Positions 44,699-54,859 of a DNA stretch of 64,000 bases are shown piece after piece; the stretch's first letter is position 1; each line of letters starts with the position of its first letter. The translations under genes and the position numbers were made by a program. The notes under the pieces were generated by a model. That model did not search any database. It was not told the DNA's origin and saw nothing but the letters and a program-made list of their open reading frames with translations. The DNA lies in assembly GCF_900199705.1 (NCBI RefSeq), contig NZ_LT904908.1, positions 1,637,007 to 1,701,006 on the forward strand, read 5' to 3'. This DNA is from Collinsella provencensis (GTDB lineage Bacteria; Actinomycetota; Coriobacteriia; Coriobacteriales; Coriobacteriaceae).

Positions 44699-44969
44699 CC
44701 GGCAACTTTTTCTTTTGTTTTGAGCCGAAAGTGGCAAAAAATGCCAGATTTGCACGGTTGGGTTAGGAAGAAAAGTCAATCGAGAGGCGTCTCAAACGCT
44801 TTGTGCAATCTGCCGGCCAATCGTTCCCATTAAAAGCGCAGGTCGTGGAGAACTGCAACAGTTATGTTGTTGCGGCAGCTGAGTCTCAAGCGCTCTGTGT
44901 ATGCGACTCGAGCTTACAATCTGGCATTTTTTGCCAAATTGACTTTGTTTCATCAAAAAAAGTTGCGGG
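44699..44969. mobile_element. MITE-like palindromic element, copy 2
   Basis: Perfect 19-nt inverted arms, TGGCAAAAAATGCCAGATT (44732-44750) and its complement at 44918-44936, flank 167 bp. The outer ends CCGGCAACTTTTTC (44699) and AAAAAAAGTTGCGGG (to 44969) are also inverted. Total about 271 bp, no coding capacity. The arm sequence is the same as in the element at 19208-19470. Confidence 0.7.
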
Positions 44970-45044
44970 AAAGGGATTTCAGGCTTATCGATTCTGCTCA
45001 AATGGACCGGTTCAGCGCCGCCATAACCAAGCGCACCACATCGT

Positions 45045-45758
45045 TTATATGAACGCGAGCAACGCGGCGATGACCACGGCAGGTAGCAAGTTTGCGGGTT
45101 TGAATGTCTTAGGCCAGATGAGGTTTACGCCAACGCAGAAGATCAGCAAGCTGCCCACGAGCGACAGGTTTAACAGTGCCGCCGTGGTAAAGATGGGCTC
45201 AAGCACGCGTGCCAGCAGCGTCATACCGCCTTCAAACACAAGGATCGGCAGTGCGGAGAAAATGCATCCGCGTCCCATACCCGCGGTCATCACGCAAACG
45301 GTCACCGCGTCAATGGCCCCCTTGAGAGCGAGGGTGGACCAGTCGCCCGTCACGCCGTCTTGGATGGAGCCGACAATCGCCATGGCGCCAATGCTGACAG
45401 TCAGTGAGCAGGTCACGAATGCATTGACAAAGGAGGCGTCGTTCTGGCTGCCGGTGCGTTGCTTGAGCCACTCGCCGAATTGCTCAATGTGCGCTTCAAG
45501 GTCGAGCATCTCGCCAATCAGGGCTCCGCCCGACATCGAGATGAGCATCATCATGGAGCCGCTGCCGACCAGATGCGTTCCCTCGACACTCATCATGTGT
45601 TCAATGGCGCCGCTCAGTCCCACGAACAGGATGCAAACGCCAATAGCCTTGAGCAGCGTGTCCTGGATGCGTTCGGTGATGAACCTGCCAAACATAAGCC
45701 CGGCCAGACCGCCCGCTATGACGAGCCCAACGTTGATGAGCGTTCCCAAACCTATCAT
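45045..45758 (-). CDS. DUF554 membrane protein (YqgA-like)
   Basis: This 237-residue protein has about seven membrane spans. The N-terminal LGTLINVGLVIAGGLAGLMFG, the charged loop with LLKAIGVCILFVGLSGAIE (key parts), GALIGEMLDLE, and FVTCSLTVSIGAMAIVGSIQDG are typical of DUF554. Function is unknown; transport is often supposed. The ATG has GGAGG eight bases upstream. It stands alone between a MITE-like element and a 186-bp gap. Confidence 0.9.
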   Translation of the reverse strand: MIGLGTLINVGLVIAGGLAGLMFGRFITERIQDTLLKAIGVCILFVGLSGAIEHMMSVEGTHLVGSGSMMMLISMSGGALIGEMLDLEAHIEQFGEWLKQRTGSQNDASFVNAFVTCSLTVSIGAMAIVGSIQDGVTGDWSTLALKGAIDAVTVCVMTAGMGRGCIFSALPILVFEGGMTLLARVLEPIFTTAALLNLSLVGSLLIFCVGVNLIWPKTFKPANLLPAVVIAALLAFI

Positions 45759-45944
45759 GCAGCGTGCCTCCGCCGTAAATCATCCATTTGTTCGCACGTC
45801 AGCATAGCACCCATGGATATCGGTTCGGTGCCGGAAATCGAGATAGCGGAAAAGCGGCGCGTGAGGAGCGGACAAGGAAAAGCAGCCCGCATAGGAAACA
45901 GGTGTAATTCAGTTGCAGCGAGACAGCGTTATGCGAAAGCGACG

Positions 45945-46190
45945 TTATGCATTTTGGTCGAGCCAAGCGATGATGTCGCTCGATTCGTATAGCGGTTCAC
46001 CATCGATGAACAGGCATGGAACCTGGCGTTTTCCACCTACGCGAACGAGCGCCTCGGCGGCTTCGGCATCAACAGAGATGTTGCGCTGCTGCAGCACGAT
46101 GCCGCGCTCCTTCATAAAATTGAGCACTTTAACGCAAAATGGGCATGTCGGTTTCATGTATAAAACGAGGTCGTGGTCGTTCATGGGCAT
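45945..46190 (-). CDS. Glutaredoxin-like protein
   Basis: This 81-residue thiol oxidoreductase has the active site CPFC (C16 and C19) in LYMKPTCPFCVKVLNF, the cis-proline region RQVPCLFIDGEPLYES, and a final helix. It reduces disulfides or glutathione/mycothiol mixed disulfides; the thiol partner in this lineage is not evident. AGGAGGCGCC precedes the ATG at 46190. A second ATG two codons later is possible. It lies downstream of purL on the same strand with 278 bp between, including a terminator. Confidence 0.9.
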   Translation of the reverse strand: MPMNDHDLVLYMKPTCPFCVKVLNFMKERGIVLQQRNISVDAEAAEALVRVGGKRQVPCLFIDGEPLYESSDIIAWLDQNA

Positions 46191-46299
46191 GGCGCCTCCT
46201 TTTGGTGGCGATTAAATATCCACCTTGTACCCTGTTTCCTGTACTTCGTGCAATTGATTGAGGAGTGCAGAGCCGACGGTCGTCAGTTGAGAATGAAAG

Positions 46300-46327
46300 G
46301 GCCGCCGCCCCACATGGGACGACGGCC
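46300..46327 (-). terminator. Terminator of purL
   Basis: On the minus strand GGCCGTCGTCCC and GGGGCGGCGGCC (46327-46316 and 46311-46300) form a stem with a 4-base loop, followed by CTTTCATTCT. Confidence 0.65.
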
Positions 46328-46356
46328 TCTTGACCTTGATGGGGAGCGTCCGGAGT

Positions 46357-46404
46357 GCGGTACGAACCAACACTCAGTTTGCGGTACGAACCAACGCCCA
46401 GTTT
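46357..46404. repeat. 24-bp tandem repeat
   Basis: GCGGTACGAACCAAC is followed by C-CAGTTT at 46357-46380 and again at 46381-46404, with 22 of 24 positions identical. It lies between purL and its terminator. Confidence 0.65.
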
Positions 46405-46468
46405 GTGATGCAAGCCAGGCGCTGACGCGAAGCACGGTACGAGACGCGACGTACGCCAAAACCTCGGC

Positions 46469-49400
46469 TTAACCGAAGTACGCCACGCCGCTCTCGAAGA
46501 TCGGCATGAACTTCTCGCCGGGGACGTTCTTGTACAGACCGTCGCCGCGACGCTCCACGTGGCCCATCTTGCCGAACACGCGGCCGTCGGGGCTCGTGAT
46601 GCCTTCGATGCAGGCAACAGAACCGTTGGGGTTCACGTCGAGGTTCATCGACGGCACGCCCGCCTCGTCCACGTACTGCGTGGCAATCTGGCCGCCAAGA
46701 CGCAGCTGCTCAAGCACCTCGTCGTTGGCGACGAAGCGGCCCTCGCCGTGGGAAATCGCCACGGTGTAGAGCTCGTCCGGGTCGCACTGGCACATCCACG
46801 GGGACAGATCGCTCACAACGTTCGTGCGCACCAAGCGGCTCTGGTGGCGTCCGATGGTGTTGAACGTAAGCGTGGGCGCGTCGGCAGTGGCATCGACGAT
46901 GTCGCCGTACGGCACGAGGCCGAGCTTCACGAGCGCCTGGAAGCCGTTGCAGATGCCGAGCATCAGGCCATCACGCGCCTGGAGCAGATCGCGAACGGCC
47001 TCGGTGACCTCGGGTGCGCGGAAGAACGCGGTGATGAACTTGGCGGAGCCGTCGGGCTCGTCGCCACCGGAGAAGCCGCCGGGGATCATGACGATCTGGC
47101 TCTCGCGGATGCGGCGCGCAAGCTCGCGGGTGGACTCGGCGACGTTCTCGGGTGTGAGGTTGTTGATAACGAACACGTCGGCCTCGGCACCGGCGGCGGT
47201 GAAGGCGCGCGCAGAGTCGAATTCGCAGTTGTTGCCCGGGAAGACGGGGATGATCACGCGCGGGCGGGCGATCTTGAGACCGCCGTACGTGGCGCGGATG
47301 CGGCCCTCCTCCTCGCAGCGGTAATGCTCGGCGGCGACGGGCTCCAGCTTGGCGTCCTCCTCGGGAGAGGTGCGGTAGCTGAACACGGACTCGATGCCGG
47401 ACTCCCAGGCTTCCTGCAGCTCAGCGAGGTCGAGCGTCTCACCGTAAGCGACGAGCGTGTACTCATCGGTGGTGCAACCGAGCTCAACCACGCGCACGTT
47501 CTCGGCGGTGGGTAGCTCAACACCCTCGGCAAGTTCCACCATGAAGCAGCCGTAGGAGTGATCGAACAGGTCGCGGCAGTCAGCCTCATAGTACGCGTCG
47601 GAGACCTCGAAGCCCAGACGGTTGCCCAGGCAGGCCTTGAACAGGACCTCGGCCAGGCCGCCAAAGCCCGCGGTCGAGACGGAGAGCGCAGCGCTGGAGC
47701 GCACGAGTTCCTCGACGAGGCCGAAAGCGGTGAGCAGCGAGTCGGTCTGCGGCAGCAGGTCGTCCTCGCGGTAAGCGGGCTCGATCAGCGCGACGCGATG
47801 GCCGGCGCCCTTGAACTCGGGGGAGACCACGTTGGCGAGCTTGTCCACGGCGACAGCGAAGGAAACCAGGGTGGGCGGGACGTCGAGGTCCTCGAAGGAA
47901 CCGCTCATCGAATCCTTGCCGCCGATGGCACCGGCGCCCAGGTCGACCTGGGCCATGAGGGCGCCGAGCACGGCAGCCATGGGCTTGCCCCAGCGCTCGG
48001 GTACGTCGCGCAGGCGCTCGAAGTACTCCTGGAAGGAGAGGTATGCCTTGGTGTGGTCAAAGCCGGTTGCCACCAGGCGCGCGATGCTCTCAACCACGGA
48101 GAGGTAGGCACCGCGGAACTGGTCGGCGTCCATGATGTAGGGGTTGAAGCCCCATGCCATGCCGGAGACGGTGGTCGTCTCGCCGTCCACGGGGAACTTG
48201 GCGACCATCGCCTGAGCGGGCGTGAGCTGGGTGGCACCGCCGAAGGGCATGAGCACGGTGGCTGCGCCGATGGTGGAGTCGAAGCGCTCGGACAAGCCCT
48301 TGTTGGAGCACACGTTGAGGTCGCTCAGCAGCTCGATCATGGCGTCGTGGAACGACTCGCAGGTCTCGGCGCCAGGCACCATGGGAACGGTGCTCTCGTA
48401 GATGCCCTCGAGGCTGCCGAACTCAGCCAGTGCGGCTTCGGCGAGCTCGCTGTCGGGGTTGATGGGGGCGATGCCCTGGGCGGGAACGTGCACGTCCTGG
48501 TACTTGGGCGCACCGTTGGAGTCGAGGAACGCGCGAGAAAGGTCCACGATGGCGTCGCCCTGCCAAGCCATGCGCACGCGCGGCTCGTGGGTGACTTCGG
48601 CGATCACGGTCGCCTCGAGGTTCTCCTCGGCGGCGTAGCCCATGAACTCCTCAACGTCCTCATCTGCCACGGCAACGGCCATGCGCTCCTGGGATTCGGA
48701 GATGGCAAGCTCGGTGCCGTCGAGACCCTCGTACTTCTTCGTGACCATGTCGAGGTCGATGTACAGGCCGTCGGCCAGCTCGCCCACGGCCACGGAGACG
48801 CCGCCCGCGCCGAAATCGTTGCAGCGCTTGATGAGGCGGCACGCATCGCCACGGCGGAAGAGGCGCTGCAGTTTGCGCTCCATGGGGGCGTTGCCCTTCT
48901 GGACCTCGGCGCCGTCCTTTTCGATGGACTCGACGTTGTGCGCCTTGGAAGAACCGGTGGCGCCGCCGATGCCGTCACGGCCGGTACGGCCGCCGAGCAG
49001 GATGATCTTGTCACCGGGTGCGGGGCACTCGCGGCGCACGTGATTTGCGGGAGCGGCACCCACCACGGCGCCGACCTCCATGCGCTTGGCCATGTAGCCG
49101 GGGTGATACAGCTCGCTCACCTGGCCGGTTGCCAGGCCGATCTGGTTGCCGTAGGAGGAATAACCTGCGGCAGCGGTGGTCACGAGCTTGCGCTGGGGCA
49201 GCTTGCCGGCGATGGTCTCGGACACGGGGACCGTGGGGTCGGCTGCGCCGGTGACGCGCATGGCCTGGTACACATAGGAGCGGCCGGAGAGCGGGTCGCG
49301 GATCGCGCCGCCAATGCAGGTGGCAGCGCCGCCGAAGGGCTCGATCTCGGTGGGGTGGTTGTGGGTCTCGTTCTTGAACAGGAACAGCCAATCCTGGTCC

Positions 49401-50314
49401 TCGCCGTCAACGTCGACGGTCACCTTGACGGTGCAGGCGTTGATTTCCTCCGACTCGTCGAGGTTGGTGAGGATGCCCTGCTTCTTGAGCCACTTGGCGC
49501 CGATGGTGCCCATGTCCATGAGGCAGACGGGCTTCTCATCGCGGCCGAGCTCGTGGCGCATCTCCATGTAGCGGTCAAACGCGGCCTGCACCACGGAATC
49601 GTCGATCTCGATGTTCTCGAGCACGGTGCCGAAGGTGGTGTGGCGGCAGTGGTCCGACCAATAGGTGTCGATCACGCGGATCTCGGTGATGGTGGGGTCG
49701 CGGTCCTCCTCCTGGAAGTACTGCTGGCAGAATGCGATGTCCGCGGCGTCCATGGCAAGGCCGCGCTCGGCGATGAAGGCATCGAGGGCGGCGGCGTTCA
49801 TGGTGCGGAAGCCGTCGATGATCTCGACGGGCTCGGGATCGGGGATGGAGGTAGCGAGCGTCTCGGGCTTGGTGAGTGAGGCGAGGCGCGCTTCGACGGG
49901 GTTCACCACGTAACCCTTGACGGTCTCGATGTCGGCGTTGGAAAGCTCGCCGGTGAGGACGTAGACCTTGGCGGTGCGTACGGTGGGGCGCTCGCCCTGG
50001 GAGATGAGCTGCACGCACTCGCTTGCGGAGTCGGCGCGCTGGTCGAACTGGCCGGGGAGCGACTCAACGGCGAACACGATGGCGTCGGCATCTTCGAGAA
50101 GCTCGTCAGAGACGATGTCGACCTGCGGCTCGGAGAACACGGTGGGGACGCAGCGGGCAAAGAGTTCCTCGTCGATGCCCTCGACGTCGTACCGGTTGAT
50201 CAGGCGCAGCTCGGAAAGACCCTCGATGCCGAGGATGGTTCGCAGCTCGTTTTTGAGCTGCTGCGCCTCGACGTCAAACCCGGGTTTCTTTTCTACGTAC
50301 ACGCGAGAGACCAT
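46469..50314 (-). CDS. purL: Phosphoribosylformylglycinamidine synthase, single-chain
   Basis: This 1281-residue enzyme carries out the fourth step of purine synthesis: FGAR plus glutamine and ATP to FGAM. It contains the whole large PurL: N-terminal domain, linker with ITEIRVIDTYWSDHCRHTTF, the two AIRS-like halves (THNHPTEIEPFGGAATCIGG, GTIGGKDSMSGSF-like IGGKDSMSGSF), then a C-terminal glutaminase, equivalent to PurQ, with PGNNCEFDSARAF, PGGFSGGDEPDGSAKF and the nucleophile in GICNGFQALVKLGL. Most Actinobacteria use split PurL, PurQ and PurS. The ATG at 50314 has AGGGCAGGA upstream; the frame opens 78 bp before it without support. I saw no purine riboswitch. Confidence 0.95.
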   Translation of the reverse strand: MVSRVYVEKKPGFDVEAQQLKNELRTILGIEGLSELRLINRYDVEGIDEELFARCVPTVFSEPQVDIVSDELLEDADAIVFAVESLPGQFDQRADSASECVQLISQGERPTVRTAKVYVLTGELSNADIETVKGYVVNPVEARLASLTKPETLATSIPDPEPVEIIDGFRTMNAAALDAFIAERGLAMDAADIAFCQQYFQEEDRDPTITEIRVIDTYWSDHCRHTTFGTVLENIEIDDSVVQAAFDRYMEMRHELGRDEKPVCLMDMGTIGAKWLKKQGILTNLDESEEINACTVKVTVDVDGEDQDWLFLFKNETHNHPTEIEPFGGAATCIGGAIRDPLSGRSYVYQAMRVTGAADPTVPVSETIAGKLPQRKLVTTAAAGYSSYGNQIGLATGQVSELYHPGYMAKRMEVGAVVGAAPANHVRRECPAPGDKIILLGGRTGRDGIGGATGSSKAHNVESIEKDGAEVQKGNAPMERKLQRLFRRGDACRLIKRCNDFGAGGVSVAVGELADGLYIDLDMVTKKYEGLDGTELAISESQERMAVAVADEDVEEFMGYAAEENLEATVIAEVTHEPRVRMAWQGDAIVDLSRAFLDSNGAPKYQDVHVPAQGIAPINPDSELAEAALAEFGSLEGIYESTVPMVPGAETCESFHDAMIELLSDLNVCSNKGLSERFDSTIGAATVLMPFGGATQLTPAQAMVAKFPVDGETTTVSGMAWGFNPYIMDADQFRGAYLSVVESIARLVATGFDHTKAYLSFQEYFERLRDVPERWGKPMAAVLGALMAQVDLGAGAIGGKDSMSGSFEDLDVPPTLVSFAVAVDKLANVVSPEFKGAGHRVALIEPAYREDDLLPQTDSLLTAFGLVEELVRSSAALSVSTAGFGGLAEVLFKACLGNRLGFEVSDAYYEADCRDLFDHSYGCFMVELAEGVELPTAENVRVVELGCTTDEYTLVAYGETLDLAELQEAWESGIESVFSYRTSPEEDAKLEPVAAEHYRCEEEGRIRATYGGLKIARPRVIIPVFPGNNCEFDSARAFTAAGAEADVFVINNLTPENVAESTRELARRIRESQIVMIPGGFSGGDEPDGSAKFITAFFRAPEVTEAVRDLLQARDGLMLGICNGFQALVKLGLVPYGDIVDATADAPTLTFNTIGRHQSRLVRTNVVSDLSPWMCQCDPDELYTVAISHGEGRFVANDEVLEQLRLGGQIATQYVDEAGVPSMNLDVNPNGSVACIEGITSPDGRVFGKMGHVERRGDGLYKNVPGEKFMPIFESGVAYFG

Positions 50315-50587
50315 GAAGTCCTGCCCTTCTGTGAACGGTTGGCCCGCAGGTAATGGACGGCATTGCGACGTATGTGCGCGGTGCGTGTGCACCGTCGCTC
50401 GCCCATAGTCCAGCGGGGATGGCTAACTGTTCCATGATACGACAGCGGGTCGCTGGTCAGTACGTCTATTCGCGTCTCTCGAGCGTATTTCTATATCAGT
50501 GCATGGCGGCGCAGCCGGTGCGGGGTCGGATGTTGCGGGAGATGGCGAATTACCGGGCAAAAATGCCAAGCTTGGCCTTGTACAAAA

Positions 50588-50728
50588 CAAAAATGACGGA
50601 AATGCGCAATTCGTTTGCGATTCGTCGAGTATGCGTGATTGTGCGAGCTTTTGACCTGTGGGTTCTTCTCGGAAAACAGGCCTGTACTCGGGAATCCCGG
50701 AATGATTTATGCATTTCCGTCATTTTTG
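50588..50728. mobile_element. Palindromic MITE-like element
   Basis: Perfect 18-nt inverted ends, CAAAAATGACGGAAATGC (50588-50605) and its complement at 50711-50728, continue imperfectly inward for about 25 bp (GATTC and CGAGTA are shared), around a 50-bp centre. Total 141 bp. It lies between divergent purL and the oxidase gene, ending 9 bp before a TATAAT at 50737-50742. Confidence 0.65.
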
Positions 50729-50776
50729 CGTGCGGGTATAATGCGGTAGACGTTCGTCCACGAAAAGGGAGCCGAT

Positions 50777-51325
50777 ATGGAACGCCCAATCAAGCAGTGT
50801 CCAGAATGCGCGATTTCGGATGAGGCCGCTCGTGAGATTCTCGAAACGGGAGAGTATTGTGTAGTCGCCACGGTCGATGAGGACGGTGCACCGTACTGCA
50901 CACCACTTTCTTACGTCATTGATGGAAACGACCTGTTTATCCACACCGGCGCCGAGGGCGGTCAAAAGACCGATGACTGGCAGCGCGATGCTCGCGTGTG
51001 CCTCACCGTGGCGGTCGACATGGAGCCCGTGTACGAGCGCACTCTCTTTACCACGTATTATGCGAGCATCATTGCACGCGGCTCTGTCGAGCGCGTGACC
51101 GACGAGACCAAGATCCGCTGGGCGCTCGCCAAGCTGTGTCTGAAGTACGTTCCCGATTTCAAGAAGGAGATTGGCGGCGCCATCGATCGCGAGATCGACA
51201 AGACCGCGATCTGGGTCGTGCATCTCGATTCGATTTCCGGCAAAGCGTATTGCCCGCATCCGAACGGCAAGGGTCACGTCGCCATGCAAGCGGATCCGTT
51301 GCCGCTTGGACCTGAGCGCGAGTAG
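50777..51325 (+). CDS. Pyridoxamine 5'-phosphate oxidase family (NimA-like) protein
   Basis: This 182-residue flavin-fold protein begins MERPIKQCPECAISDEAARE and has a split-barrel with EYCVVATVDEDGAPYCTPLSYV, DDLFIH-type GNDLFIHTGAEG, KTDDWQRDARVCLTV and the C-terminal SGKAYCPHPNGKG. It resembles the NimA/PNPOx-like group, which binds FMN or related cofactors and reduces or oxidises small molecules; a particular substrate cannot be given. GGGAGCC precedes the ATG. A TATAAT is 35 bp upstream, next to a palindromic element. Confidence 0.87.
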   Translation: MERPIKQCPECAISDEAAREILETGEYCVVATVDEDGAPYCTPLSYVIDGNDLFIHTGAEGGQKTDDWQRDARVCLTVAVDMEPVYERTLFTTYYASIIARGSVERVTDETKIRWALAKLCLKYVPDFKKEIGGAIDREIDKTAIWVVHLDSISGKAYCPHPNGKGHVAMQADPLPLGPERE

Positions 51326-51383
51326 CGCGTGGTGTTGGAATATAAGAGAGAAGTTTCGGTTAGGCAGACGTTGCGCTGAACAG

Positions 51384-51416
51384 GAGGGCGCGTTCCCATG
51401 GGGACGCGCCCTCTTT
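51384..51416 (+). terminator. Terminator after the oxidase gene
   Basis: GAGGGCGCGTTCCC (51384-51397) pairs with GGGACGCGCCCTC (51401-51413 approximately), followed by TTTGCG. Confidence 0.75.
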
Positions 51417-51537
51417 GCGTCGACTACCGACGGTGTGGATTTCCGCAACACGCCCGTGGAATATGGATGGATGCGTCCATTTTTGGGTATCTAATAGCAT
51501 CTTTTATCTGAGACGCATAGCGGCAAAGAGGCGGCGC

Positions 51538-54500
51538 ATGATCGAGATTCGTGACATTTCCAAGAGCTACACCACGGGCGACCTGGTGCAGAGGGCGTTG
51601 GACAAGGTATCCATCACCTTCCGTGAGAGCGAGTTCGTGGCGGTGTTGGGCCCTTCGGGTTCGGGCAAGACCACGTTCTTGAACATCCTCGGCGGCTTTG
51701 ACCATGCGGATTCCGGTGACATCGTGGTCAACGGCGTCTCGACGCACGATTACGGCGATGCGGAATGGGACGCGTATCGCAACCACCGCGTCGGCTTCAT
51801 CTTCCAAAGCTACAACCTGATTCCGCATCAGACCGTCCTTGCCAACGTCGAGTTGGCGCTCACGTTGGCGGGCGTGGACCGCGCAGAACGCCGTGAGCGT
51901 GCCCGTGCCGCGCTCGAGCGTGTGGGACTTGGAGATCACATCAACAAGCGGCCCGCTCAGCTTTCCGGCGGCCAGATGCAGCGCGTCGCCATCGCGCGCG
52001 CCCTGGTCAACGACCCCGAGATCGTGCTTGCCGACGAACCTACGGGCGCCCTCGACACCGAGACGGGCATCCAGGTCATGAACATCCTCGCCGAGATCGC
52101 CCAGGAGCGCCTGGTGATCATGGTGACGCACAATCCCCAGCTCGCCGAGGACTACGCCTCGCGCATCGTGCGCATCAAGGACGGCCGCATTGTGGGCGAC
52201 ACGCAACCGGTGACCGAAGAGGAGCTGGCGGCGGCACGTCAGGTCGACGAGGACGCCTCCACGCAGCCCAAGCGCGCATCGATGAGCCTGCTCACAGCCC
52301 TTGCACTTTCGTTCAACAACCTTATGACCAAAAAGGGCCGCACCATTATGACGGCCTTTGCCGGGTCGATCGGCATCATCGGCATCGCGTCGATTTTGGC
52401 GCTTTCCAACGGCGTGAACGACTACATCGCCAAGGTCGAGCAGGACACGCTGTCGAGTTACCCGCTCACCATCGCGCGGCAAAGCTACGACCTCACGAGC
52501 ATGCTCACTGACAGCGCCGGAGGCATGTCGGGCGAAGAAGGCACGGGTGAGGCCACCGCAGACCAGGCTCAAGACAAAGCGAGTGATTCGTCCTCCGAGG
52601 CCCCGGCGGCAACAGACAAAATCCCCGTGTTCACCATGCTTTCCGATATGTTCGCCACGGTGCGTTCAAACGACATGAAGAGCTTCAAGACCTACCTCGA
52701 CGATCACGCCAACGAGCTTGCCGACCACGCGACCGCCATCCAATACGATTACGGTATCATGCCCGTTGTATACCGCGTCGACGACGAGGGCGAGGCGGTC
52801 AAGTTGAGCCCCAACAGCATGAGCGATGCCATGAGCGGCGGTGCGTCGAGCGGCGCCATGGCCGGGACGATGATGACGGGCGGTACCACCGCCTTCAACG
52901 AGATGATCGACAACCCCGAGCTTTTGGACGAGCAGTACGACGTGGTGGCGGGTCGCTGGGCAACCGAGCCCGACGAGTGCGTGCTCGTGCTCAGCAAGCG
53001 CGGCAAGATTTCCGACTTCACGCTCTATAGCATCGGCGTGCTCGACCCTGCCGATCTGGATCAGATGGTCGACCGCACCATGTCGGGTGCGGGTGAGGTC
53101 GAGGTGCCCGAGGTCGACGTCGACTTCACCTACGAGGACGCCCTCGGTACGGAGTTCAAGGTGCTCGCCGCTTCCGACGCGTATCGCAAAAACGAGGAAA
53201 CGGGCGGCTGGACCGACATGTCTGACGACGCAGAGTTCATGAATGCGCAGGTGGCAAACGGCATCGACCTCAAGATCGTGGGCGTGGTGAAGCCGAGCCC
53301 CACTGCCAAATCCGCGGCGCTCACGCAGGGCATCGCCTATACGAGCGGCTTGACCTCCGAGCTCATGGAGCGCTCCGCCGACTCTGCGATCGTGCAACAG
53401 CAGCTTGCCCATCCCGAGACGGATGTGTTTACCGGCAAGTCGTTTGACACGTTGCAGGAAGAGGCCAAGCACGGTGTCGACTTGTCGAGCCTGTTCTCGG
53501 TGGACGAGGCGGGCATCAAGAGCGCATTCAAGTTTGACGAGAATGCACTGGGTGCCGGGCTCGATCTTTCGGGCTTCGATTTTGCGGGGCTCGACCTGGG
53601 TGGCGTGAACATCGACCTTTCGGGCGTGATGGATTCGATTGACGTCGACAGTCTGGTTGCGGGCGCGCCGACACCTGACTTCTCGGGCATTTTGGACGAC
53701 CTGGAGCAAGGCGACCTGCTCACGCCCGAGCAGCTCGACCATACCGTGCGCGCAGTCGTCGAATACCAGCAGGGATTCCTGGTGTATCTCACTACCCACG
53801 GCGGGGGCATCTCGCCGAGCGACCCCGACTATTCGGCAAAGCTGGTCGCGGCTTTGCAGGAGTACAACAAGACCCCCGAGGCTCAGGCGCAGCTCTCCAT
53901 CATTGCCAAGAACGCGGGCGAGCCGGTGGCGGAGCGTGTGCAGCAGAAGATGCAGGACTACGTGCAAAATGACCTGTCCGCCTATATGCAGCAGGTGTTT
54001 GCAACGTTGCTCGACCAGGTGGGAGACAAGATCGCGGCGGAGGTTTCCAGTCAGCTGCAGTCCGCCCTCGCCGTTTCAATGGGGCAGCTCGGCACGCAGA
54101 TGGCGCAGCAGCTTGCCGTCAATATGCAAAACGCGCTCTCCGTGGACGGCGCGGCGTTCGCTAGCGCCATCCACTTCAACATGGATGCCGACGACCTCTC
54201 ATCGCTCATGACGAGCTATGCCAACGCGAGCAGGCTTACCTACGACAACAACCTCATGACCTTGGGATATGCCGACGAGGCCGACCCGCAGGCCGTGAGC
54301 ATCTATCCCGTGGACTTCGAGGCCAAGGAAACGGTGCTCCAGGTGATCGACACCTATAACGCCGAGGTCACGGACGCGGGTGAAGAGGACAAGGCCATCG
54401 TGTACACCGACTACATGGGCGTGCTCATGGGCAGCGTCACGGACATCGTGAACATGATCAGCCTGGTGCTCATCGCGTTCGTGAGCATCTCGCTGGTGGT

Positions 54501-54858
54501 GAGCTCCATCATGATCGGCATCATCACCTACATCAGTGTGCTCGAGCGCAAGAAGGAGATCGGCATCCTGCGCGCCATGGGCGCTTCCAAGCGCAACATC
54601 GCCAACGTGTTCAACGCCGAGACCTTCATCGAAGGGCTCATCGCCGGCGTGTTGGCCATCGCCGTGGTGGTGCTCGTGTCGTTCCCGGTCAACGCCTGGG
54701 TGCTCGCCGATTACGACGTGGAGAGTGTCATGCACCTACCCGTTTCGTCGGCGCTGGGGCTGATCGTCATCTCCGTGGTGCTCACCGTGGTCGCGGGGCT
54801 CATCCCGAGCCGCTCCGCCGCCCGCCGCGATCCCGTCGAGGCCCTGCGCAGCGAGTAG
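51538..54858 (+). CDS. MacB-like fused ABC ATPase-permease
   Basis: This 1106-residue export-type or mechanotransmission ABC protein has an N-terminal ATPase (Walker [11 protein letters not shown] at about 37-46, Q-loop [10 protein letters not shown], signature [15 protein letters not shown], Walker [12 protein letters not shown]) followed by a MacB-type permease. The first span is near [21 protein letters not shown]; then comes a very long extracytoplasmic region (about residues 300-950, with Asp/Gly-rich and helical parts), then three spans ending in FtsX-like [18 protein letters not shown] and [13 protein letters not shown]. It probably exports a peptide or acts on the envelope. Start ATG 51538 has AAAGAGG upstream. 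No partner is next to it. Confidence 0.9.
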   Translation: MIEIRDISKSYTTGDLVQRALDKVSITFRESEFVAVLGPSGSGKTTFLNILGGFDHADSGDIVVNGVSTHDYGDAEWDAYRNHRVGFIFQSYNLIPHQTVLANVELALTLAGVDRAERRERARAALERVGLGDHINKRPAQLSGGQMQRVAIARALVNDPEIVLADEPTGALDTETGIQVMNILAEIAQERLVIMVTHNPQLAEDYASRIVRIKDGRIVGDTQPVTEEELAAARQVDEDASTQPKRASMSLLTALALSFNNLMTKKGRTIMTAFAGSIGIIGIASILALSNGVNDYIAKVEQDTLSSYPLTIARQSYDLTSMLTDSAGGMSGEEGTGEATADQAQDKASDSSSEAPAATDKIPVFTMLSDMFATVRSNDMKSFKTYLDDHANELADHATAIQYDYGIMPVVYRVDDEGEAVKLSPNSMSDAMSGGASSGAMAGTMMTGGTTAFNEMIDNPELLDEQYDVVAGRWATEPDECVLVLSKRGKISDFTLYSIGVLDPADLDQMVDRTMSGAGEVEVPEVDVDFTYEDALGTEFKVLAASDAYRKNEETGGWTDMSDDAEFMNAQVANGIDLKIVGVVKPSPTAKSAALTQGIAYTSGLTSELMERSADSAIVQQQLAHPETDVFTGKSFDTLQEEAKHGVDLSSLFSVDEAGIKSAFKFDENALGAGLDLSGFDFAGLDLGGVNIDLSGVMDSIDVDSLVAGAPTPDFSGILDDLEQGDLLTPEQLDHTVRAVVEYQQGFLVYLTTHGGGISPSDPDYSAKLVAALQEYNKTPEAQAQLSIIAKNAGEPVAERVQQKMQDYVQNDLSAYMQQVFATLLDQVGDKIAAEVSSQLQSALAVSMGQLGTQMAQQLAVNMQNALSVDGAAFASAIHFNMDADDLSSLMTSYANASRLTYDNNLMTLGYADEADPQAVSIYPVDFEAKETVLQVIDTYNAEVTDAGEEDKAIVYTDYMGVLMGSVTDIVNMISLVLIAFVSISLVVSSIMIGIITYISVLERKKEIGILRAMGASKRNIANVFNAETFIEGLIAGVLAIAVVVLVSFPVNAWVLADYDVESVMHLPVSSALGLIVISVVLTVVAGLIPSRSAARRDPVEALRSE

Positions 54859-54859
54859 T

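Noticed and set aside
47558..49879. 773-codon frame antisense to purL
   Set aside because: Gly/His/Ala-rich shadow of a codon-biased gene; purL on the other strand has all expected motifs.
50315..50587. Possible purine riboswitch before purL
   Set aside because: No conserved purine-aptamer loop sequences on the minus strand.
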